A stretch of 64,000 nucleotides of DNA from the NCBI RefSeq assembly GCF_937616625.2, contig NC_065570.1:44755665-44819664 (forward strand), given 5' to 3'. The position numbers and the translations under genes were made by a program. The stretch is from Mercurialis annua. Its lineage: Eukaryota; Streptophyta; Magnoliopsida; Malpighiales; Euphorbiaceae. How positions within the stretch are numbered: the stretch's first letter is position 1; the number at the start of each line of letters is the position of its first letter. Below are positions 56,936 through 64,000 of the stretch, piece by piece. A model generated the notes under the pieces. The model was not told where the DNA came from, did no database searches, and worked only from the letters and a program-made list of their open reading frames with translations.

Positions 56936-58849
56936 TGTCACGGTCCAATCTCATGGACCGAGACCGGCGCTAGGGAATGTGAGTGGTTACTCTGAAACCC
57001 GTAGCAAGCCCAAAAACGTAAAACAATTTTTCGCGAATCATAAACGTCATGCATGACGGATAATAACACGTGTCATGCTGAACTCACATGTCAGGCATAC
57101 ATATCTTCTGGTCATCACAATATAAATAACGCAGCAAGCGTAAACATTATTAACTTTAAAACATTAAGTTATATTTACAGAAAACTATATAATAGAAACT
57201 GGCATACAAACCACCTATCTACTGCAGCTCTAAGAGTAAAGTACTGTTTCTTTACATACTTTCAAAAATACGCACTTCTGGAAGTAGGATAGAAGCTCTT
57301 TGCTTCAAAGCGTCTTTTACCTGAAAGGAAATCTGTGAGGTGTCAGTATATGGGGATATACTGAGTGAGTTCATACATTTACTAATAAGTATTCAAACAA
57401 ATCATAAAATAATGCCATAGCATTCAAAACGGATGCAGTCTAGTACGTGATCCAATTGAAACCCTAATCCTCAAACATACTAATCATATATCATCCAATC
57501 CAATCATTTAATCTCAAGTTGTGAGTCCAACTCACTGGTGGCTCCAACCAAGTAGATACGGGGACTCCAGGTTACACCGTAACAGAGTGCTCACTCGTAC
57601 CAAATTCATATTTCCAACTTCGAAATTCATACTCATAATTAATCTCACAGCTGTATCAAATCAAACTGGTGATCACACAGTCCTATTGCCGCTCAATAGG
57701 TAGCACGTTCCATCGGATCAATATTGGTTCCCGAACTCCTGGTCCAGCTGCTTCTTGCCTCGCTAGATCTAAAACAATTTCAAAATATTAGACTCAAATC
57801 AGAATTCTATTTTAAGATTGACTCTAGAATCGAGACTCAACACACTGAACTCTCATTAACCATCGTGCTTCTCACGTATATCCCAATAAACAGTGTCTAA
57901 CTCGTTTATGGATCAATTACCGTTTCTAGAATTCGTTCTCGTTTAACCTTGTTAGGTTAATGTCTTTCAAATTAATCGATAACTAGTCGAATACTAATCA
58001 ATTTCAAATCTCGGTATGCGTGTACGACAAATTTTCCTTAGAACGGGTCAATCGGCGAAAACAGTGTGCGTACGCGTGTCTTCCTGTGCGGCTGCACAGG
58101 GGACTTACGTCCGCACAGTCTAGCTTTGCGTTCGCACAGCCACGGGCTTAGCCCGAGGTCGATTTCCGACGTGCTTTCACTTATAAAAACGTTCCAAACG
58201 CATTTAAAACGCTAATTCTAATATCAAAACATCCAAATTCAATCTTATACTCGATAAAACGATAAAATCGTTTCATGGCCTAAAATTTTGAATCGATATA
58301 ACTCAAAATATATCCATCTAACCGATAAAACGTCAAGCTTACCGTGATACGCCACTGAAATACGATCATTTCGAGTTATAGAACGTCGGAAACGGACGAG
58401 AAACAGAAATCAGGCGACGAACCGTACGAAACGAACGAAGAAAAGAGAAAGAAAGAAACTGATGAAAGTTTGGTATCTGGATCCTTCATCATGGAGGTTA
58501 TATATATATCGGCTAATTTGTATTTTGGTCCTTGAAACTTTTCAAAAGTTTCAATTTAGTCCAAAACCTATCTGCGTTCAAATTTTAAACAGTCTCCGAT
58601 TGACTCGAAACTTTTATCATAAATACTATAAATTATTTCGCGAACTTTGGTGAAATAATTATCGTCACGAGATTTATAAATTATTTTATATTAATTTTCA
58701 AAGTTATTTCTTTAATTCCCGTAAAACCGCTTAATAAAAATTACTCCAAATTCCCGATATAATTAAATTAAATTCTCCTTATTTTAATTTATTGGAAATC
58801 TCGACACGTGGCACGACTTAATTATCTTAAAATATTTTGGGGTATTACA
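56936..58849 (-). repeat. Chromovirus 3' LTR
   Basis: 1914 bp; the plus strand reads TGTCACGGTCC at the left and GGGGTATTACA at the right. Both ends are also seen in the solo LTR at 17094-19939, so these families are related. Confidence 0.88.
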
Positions 58850-58866
58850 TTCACCCCCCCTTAAAA
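58850..58866 (-). other. Chromovirus polypurine tract
   Basis: The minus strand reads TTAAGGGGGGGTGAA directly before the 3' LTR. Confidence 0.85.
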
Positions 58867-58883
58867 TAAATTCGTCCTCGAAT

Positions 58884-61800
58884 TTAAAACTTTAGCCAAG
58901 TACCTTGAGTAAATAGATATGTGTACTTCTGCCTCATATCCTCTTCTGTCTCCCACGTGCACTCTTCTATGAATTGACTCCTCCATAGGACTTTCACCAT
59001 CGAAATTCTCTTCGTCCACAATTGTCGGATCTGCGTATCGACAATTAACACTGGCCGCTCTTCGTAGGTTAACTCTTCGTTTACGTGCACTACTTGTGGT
59101 TGAATTATTCGAGAGGGGTCTGGTACATATTTCCGAAGCATGGAAATATGGAAGACAAGATGAACTTGCGAAATCTCTTGTAGCAAGTCTAGCTTGTAGG
59201 CAACTGAGCCTATGCGCTCTATGATCTGGTATGGTCCGACATATCTCGAAGCCAACTTGCTCTTCTTTCCAAAACGAATAACTCCCTTCATCGGTGATAT
59301 TTTGATAAACACGTAATCTCCAATCTGAAATTCGATATCTTTCCTCTTGGGATTTGCATAGCTCTTCTGTCGACTGGAAGCAGTAATTAACCGTTGCTTT
59401 ATTAACGGTACTTTCTCTGACGTAATCTGGACGATCTCTGCTCCAGTGAGCTTCCGTTCGCCAACTTAATCCCAACAGACAGGGGATCGACATTTATGCC
59501 CGTATAACGCTTTGTATGGAGCCATCTCGATGCTCGAGTGATAACTGTTGTTGTAGGCGAATTCGACTAAAGGTAGGTATGTATCCCAGTTACCTCCGAA
59601 ATCTAGCACGCATAGTCGAAGCATATCTTCTAACGTTTGAATCGCTCGCTCAGATTGGCCGTCCGTCTGAGGATGAAATGCAGTGTTGAAATTCAATCGC
59701 GTTCCTAACGTTCCTTGTAGGCTCTTCCATAATTGAGAGGTAAATATGGAACCTATGTCTGACACGATTGATACTGGAACTCCGTGTAAGCTCACGATCT
59801 TATCGATGTATTCTTGAGCTAACTTCGCCACCGAATACGTTGTTTTGATAGGTATTAAGTGTGCTGACTTCGTCAAGCGGTCTACGATTACCCAGATGGA
59901 GTCAAAACCCTTGTGTCTTGGGTAGTCCGACTACGAAATTCATCGTGATTTGCTCCCATTTCCACTCTAGGATGGGTAACGGCTGAAGAAATCCATAAGG
60001 TCGTTGATTCTCCAATTTGACTTGCTGACAGGTCAGACATTTAGCCACAAATTCCGCGATATCTTTCTTCATTCTGCTCCACCAATACATTCCCTTGATG
60101 TCATGGTACATCTTTGTAAAACCAGGGTGAACACTATAGACCGTTTCATGCGTCTCTTCCATGATCTTCTGTCTCAAGTCTTCCACGTCTGGAACGCACA
60201 TGCGATTGCCATATTTTAGTACTCCGTTAACGATACTGAAATCTTGACTCTTTCCGTGTTGAACTTCCTCAATTAGATGTTTCAATTGAGGATCATCAGC
60301 TTGCAACTCTTTGATTTTGGTCTATCAATGTTGATCGTATCGTTAGTTGTGCTATCAGGTTTCCGAGAGATGAAATCTCGAACTCAATCCCTTTGCTGAA
60401 CATCGTATGAATCTCGTTAATTAATGGTCTCCTCCATTTTGTTGCAATATGCGGGAGACTTCCCACCGACTTCCTGCTTAACGTGTCTGCCACTACGTTG
60501 GCCTTGCCTGGATGGTATTGAATCGTGCAGTCATAGTCTTTCAATCACTCCATCCATCTTCTCCGTCTGAGGTTCAACTCTCGTTGATCGAAAATGTACT
60601 TTAAACTTTTATGATCTGTAAATATCTCGCACGTGGCGCCATACAAATAATGTCAGCAGATCTTCAGCGCGAAGATCACCGCTGCTAGTTCTAGATCATG
60701 TTTCAGATAATTCGTTTCATGCCTCTTAAGTTGTCACGAAGCGTACGCGATTACCCGTCCATGTTGCATAAGGACGTATCCTAGTCCAACTCTTGACGCA
60801 TCAAAGTATATTGTGAATCCTTCTGTTCCTTCTGGTAGCGCTAAGACTGGTGCCGTTGTCAGACACTCTTTCAGTTTCAGAAAACTGATCTCACACTGGT
60901 TCGTCCAGTTAAATTTCTCATTCTTTTGGGTTAGCTTTGTCAAAAGTACAGCGATCTTCGAAAAGTCCTGTACGAATCGTCTGTAGTATCCCTCTAGACC
61001 GAGAAAACTTCGAACTTCGGTAACCGATTCAGGTCGTTTCCATTCTATCACAACTTTGATCTTCTTTGGATCAACCTTAATGCCGCTTTGTGAAACCACA
61101 TAACCTAAGAACGCCACTTCCGTTAGCCAAAATTCACATTTAGAGAATTTGGCGTAAAGCTGATGCTCTCTTAATATCTGTAGTACTATCTGTAGATGAT
61201 GTGCATGTTCTTCTTCTAAACGTGAATAAATCAAAATCGATAAACACAATCACGAATTGATCCAAGTATGGTTTGAATATCCTAATCATCAAATCCATGA
61301 ATGCTGCTGGCGCATTCGTCAATCCGAATGACATAACGAGAAATTCGTAATGTAAGCAGTCTTTTGAATATTGTCATCACGAATCTTCAGCTGATGATAG
61401 CCTGATCTCATATCGATCTTGGAGAAATACTTCGCTCCTTGTAACTGATCGAATAAATCGTCGATTCTAGGTAACGGGTACTTGTTTTTTATCGTCACCT
61501 TGTTCAGCTGTCGATAGTCGAGACATAGTCGAAGCGATCCATCTTTCTTTTTCACAAACAACACTGGTGCACCCCACGGGGACACACTCGGTCTGATGAA
61601 ACTGCGACCAAACAATTCTTCCAACTGATCCTTAAGTTCCTTGAGCTCTGCAGGCGCCATTCGATAAGGAGGTATCGATATCGGCTTCGTGCCAGGAGCC
61701 AATTCGATACAAAACTCAATTTCACGATTTGGGGGTAATCTAGGTAATTCCTCTGGAAAAACGTCTGGATACTCCGATACAACTGGTACATCACTTATAT

Positions 61801-62437
61801 TTATACTCTTCTTCTCCACGTCTCGTACTATCGCTAAAAATCCTTGACATCCTTTCTGTAACATACGACAAGCTTTAATAGCTGAAATAATACTCATAGA
61901 AGATTCTATCTTGTCACCCTGGATTGAAACAGCTTCAGTTCCAGGCGTGTTGAACGTTATTGTCTTCTTCCGACAATCCACATTGGCATAGTGCTGAGCT
62001 AACCAATCCATTCCTAATATAACGTCAAAAGCTAATACCTCGAGTAAAATCAAGTCAACTAACAAATCTCGTCCTTGGACTTTCACTAGACACGACGGAT
62101 AAACGATACTAACTTCCACAGTCTCACCGACTGGGGTAATTTCGAACAGAGGATTCCTAAGATACGCTGGTTGTACTCCTAACTTACTAGCAAAGCTAGG
62201 CAAAACAAAATAATGCGTAGCACCCGGATCAAACAAAATTAGTGCGTCTTGAGAAGCGATAGGAAAGGTACCTTGCACCACCGCATTGGAAGCATGAGCC
62301 TCCTGAGGATTCAGTGCAAAGTACCTGACCTGACTCCCGCCAGCCTGCGAAGCCTGACCAGTACAGCGATCTTCGCCGTTCCTTCCTCCTCGATTTGCAT
62401 AACCACGACCTCTCTGGCCAGTAAAGGTACTTCTAGT
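58884..62437 (-). pseudogene. Chromovirus pol (PR-RT-RNase H-INT-chromodomain), broken
   Basis: Protease has [13 protein letters not shown] near 62215. Reverse transcriptase has [16 protein letters not shown] and [16 protein letters not shown], then a frame change near 61325. A short deletion near 61240 removes part of the catalytic FIDD motif. RNase H follows ([17 protein letters not shown], then HPGKANVVADTLSRK near 60500). Integrase has ETVYSVHPGFTKMYHDI, a frameshift near 59905, SDIGSIFTSQLWKSL and HPQTDGQSERAIQTLEDML. The C-terminal domain (59312-58884) has SQVHLVFHISMLRKYV and a chromodomain-like segment, VKVLWRSQFIEECTWETEED. At least four lesions make it inactive. Confidence 0.9.
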
Positions 62438-63658
62438 CTAATCATATCCTGACGCTGCATGATGCGCAGTCCTCTGTTGCTGATAAGAAGGCTGTACTAC
62501 TGTAGTCATGGAGCATTGAGGCATCTGCCTCGGACAATCTCTAGCAAAGTGACCCTGCTGGCCACAGCTAAAGCACGCCCCAGTAACACTACGACATACT
62601 CCATAGTGCCTCTTATTGCAATTCAGATAAATAGGTGCTCCACCTCCCATATCACTCATGGATCTGGCACTAAATCCGGTGCCTGAAGTACTAACTCTAG
62701 TTCCATATCGAGCTCTCTTATTTCTCTGCTGATGTGATGTGGGTCGAGAATGACTTCCAACGTATGACTGGGTAGGTGCGCTCTGTATGCTGCGGAACAT
62801 ATTACTCCTCATAGGTGCAACATTAGAAGGATCAGGAATCTTCCCAAAACGGATCAGAGAAACTTCCATTTGCCTAGCGCTGTCGATTGATTGCACCAAA
62901 GTTCTTCCGATATCAGACGTCAGACTCACAAATTCAGCTCCTAAACCTTCCACAAACCTCGAGTTCACTCTGACTAGGTCTGTCGTTAGGTCTGGTGTAA
63001 ACCTACTCACTCTGGTAAACTCTGTCACAAACTCTTGCACAGACCGATTGCCTCTACTCAGGGTCAGCCACTGATTACGACAACTCTCCATCACCGCATA
63101 CGGTAAGAATAATTCCCTAAAACGATTCACAAATTCAGCCCAGGTCATAGTATCCATGGTTGAATGAATGTGCTGCTGAAACCAGTCTTTTGCGGACCCT
63201 TTCATTGACATTTCCACCATGATGATGGTTTGTCTCTCGTTAGCTTGCAGACGTTGAGCATTATGTTCTACTTCTTCGAGGAAATCTAGAGCATCACCTG
63301 AGCCATCAAACTTAGTTGGCTTAAGGCGCATATAAGCCAAGACGATATCTCGATCAGTAAAAGCAACATTGCGTAGCTGTTGCTTCTGTAGTTGTTCACG
63401 ATGCATATTCTGCACCTCAGCCTGATTGGCTTGCATAGCCACAATTCCTGTAAGAAATTGATTCAGATCAAAACCCACAACATTAGGTTGCTGGGCTTGC
63501 GCTTGCACTCCAGGTGCCTGCGCCTGGGCCTCTTGGTCACCACCTCCGCCATGAACAGAAGACTCATCTTTAGCTTCTGGGTGAACATCATGTGCCCCTT
63601 CTACAACATGTCGTGCTGCAGCGGCAACTTGCTCTTCTTCTTGTCGTTGGTCTGACAT
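62438..63658 (-). CDS. Chromovirus gag
   Basis: 406 codons from the ATG at 63658 (MSDQRQEEEQ) to a TAG at 62438. The retrotransposon gag core is at about residues 105-240 (KPTKFDGSGDALDFLEEVEH, MTWAEFVNRFRELFLP). A single CCHC zinc knuckle, CFSCGQQGHFARDC, lies near 62550. The frame continues beyond the TAG towards protease (62281), so in the active ancestor gag and pol were probably one ORF. The TAG is then either a mutation or, less likely, a programmed stop. Confidence 0.85.
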   Translation of the reverse strand: MSDQRQEEEQVAAAARHVVEGAHDVHPEAKDESSVHGGGGDQEAQAQAPGVQAQAQQPNVVGFDLNQFLTGIVAMQANQAEVQNMHREQLQKQQLRNVAFTDRDIVLAYMRLKPTKFDGSGDALDFLEEVEHNAQRLQANERQTIIMVEMSMKGSAKDWFQQHIHSTMDTMTWAEFVNRFRELFLPYAVMESCRNQWLTLSRGNRSVQEFVTEFTRVSRFTPDLTTDLVRVNSRFVEGLGAEFVSLTSDIGRTLVQSIDSARQMEVSLIRFGKIPDPSNVAPMRSNMFRSIQSAPTQSYVGSHSRPTSHQQRNKRARYGTRVSTSGTGFSARSMSDMGGGAPIYLNCNKRHYGVCRSVTGACFSCGQQGHFARDCPRQMPQCSMTTVVQPSYQQQRTAHHAASGYD

Positions 63659-63910
63659 CCTGACTAAGACAAACAGCAGTACTTAGCCGCATAATCGCAT
63701 ATCATCGCAAACGTATATCGTATTAAATGCGCATCTTATCACATGCGAACACACACCTATGACAGACTCACATCCTAGAGGGAAGGCTGAAAGTTCGAAA
63801 ATCAAATGATTACATAACAAAGACAAGACTCGAGTCCTATGTGCTGCAGTAGAATCCCTAGGATTCCTAATCACATAGCACTTTATTGAAATAAGCAATG
63901 GTAACTGAAA

Positions 63911-63925
63911 CATGCTCTGATACCA
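63911..63925 (-). other. Chromovirus primer-binding site (tRNA-iMet)
   Basis: The minus strand reads TGGTATCAGAGCATG just inside the 5' LTR, a perfect match to the common initiator tRNA-Met site. Confidence 0.9.
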
Positions 63926-63929
63926 ACAT

Positions 63930-64000
63930 TGTCACGACCCAATCTCATGGGCCGAGACCGGCGCTAGGGAATGGGAGTGGTTGCTTCAAAACCCGTAGCA
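63930..64000 (-). repeat. Chromovirus 5' LTR, partial
   Basis: TGTCACGACCCAATC... aligns with the start of 56936-58849 at about 63 of 71 bases. The LTR continues outside the window. Confidence 0.87.

Larger units (their letters stand above)
56936..64000 (-). mobile_element. Chromovirus-type Ty3/gypsy retrotransposon, 5' LTR cut by the window edge
   Basis: The minus-strand element has its 3' LTR at the left (56936-58849), then a polypurine tract, gag-pol reading from 63658 to about 58884, an intact tRNA-iMet primer-binding site, and the start of the 5' LTR at 63930. The domain order PR-RT-RNase H-INT and a chromodomain-like C-terminus indicate a chromovirus, probably of the Tekay/Del group. 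LTR differences in the visible 71 bases are about eight, mostly transitions, so it is an older, decayed copy. The TSD cannot be checked. Confidence 0.9.

Noticed and set aside
58861..59493. 210-codon ORF overlapping the chromovirus integrase
   Set aside because: It is an overlapping frame of the integrase C-terminal region; the 59312-58884 frame carries the recognisable chromodomain-like sequence.

Overview
The window is nuclear DNA of a flowering plant, most likely a eudicot. Protein-coding genes have GT-AG introns and resemble plant proteins, the intergenic DNA is AT-rich, and most of the sequence is plant-type transposable elements (TEs): Ty1/copia, Ty3/gypsy of the Tat and chromovirus types, hAT, Mutator-like, Helitron and a PIF/Harbinger-like MITE. 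I see no rRNA, tRNA gene or CRISPR array. All element borders were read by eye from terminal motifs and target-site duplications (TSDs).

Layout. 1-2976: gene-free AT-rich DNA. 3001-10521: a block flanked by a 24-bp direct repeat. It carries a 5'-truncated PPR pseudogene (minus strand) split by a very young Ty1/copia element (5058-9641). 10739-11135: Mutator-type MITE. 11288-16344: near-complete hAT element with perfect 8-bp TSDs and one in-frame stop in its transposase. 16379-30723: a small Helitron that received a Tat-type Ty3/gypsy element (16647-30618, minus strand), which in turn received two large solo LTRs (17094-19939 and 23201-26407). The Tat element has no gag but has an extra gene on the opposite strand to pol. 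31441 to about 35075: a second copy of the same Helitron family, split by a PIF/Harbinger-like MITE (31568-32210) and a 2.7-kb Mutator-type element full of a TACAT-rich minisatellite (32295-34955). 35585-40739: a non-coding, extremely A-rich LTR element whose LTRs match the Tat element. 41059-41440: small hAT-type element. 41613-46467: Mutator-type MITE split by a second non-autonomous LTR element (41694-46171) with a 124-bp tandem array and unfamiliar ORFs.

Only two ordinary host genes are seen, arranged tail to tail. The first is a seven-exon SAM-dependent methyltransferase of the METTL18/HPM1 type (47004-49605, plus), which appears to have a one-base frameshift in exon 2. The second is an intact six-exon APH1, a gamma-secretase subunit (50662-53797, minus). 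APH1 has a MITE in its last intron, and a 1.6-kb Mutator-type element begins 57 bp upstream of its start codon. Two more Mutator-type MITEs follow (55480-55804, 55860-56524). From 56936 to the window end lies a decayed chromovirus-type Ty3/gypsy element whose 5' LTR runs off the edge.

The relative order of many insertions can be read directly from the nesting and TSDs, making the window a layered insertion record. The strongest leads are the PPR block with its 24-bp flanking repeat, the young but coding-defective copia copy, the A-rich element that may depend on a Tat partner, the unfamiliar ORFs of the 41694-46171 element, and the replacement of the APH1 upstream region by transposons.
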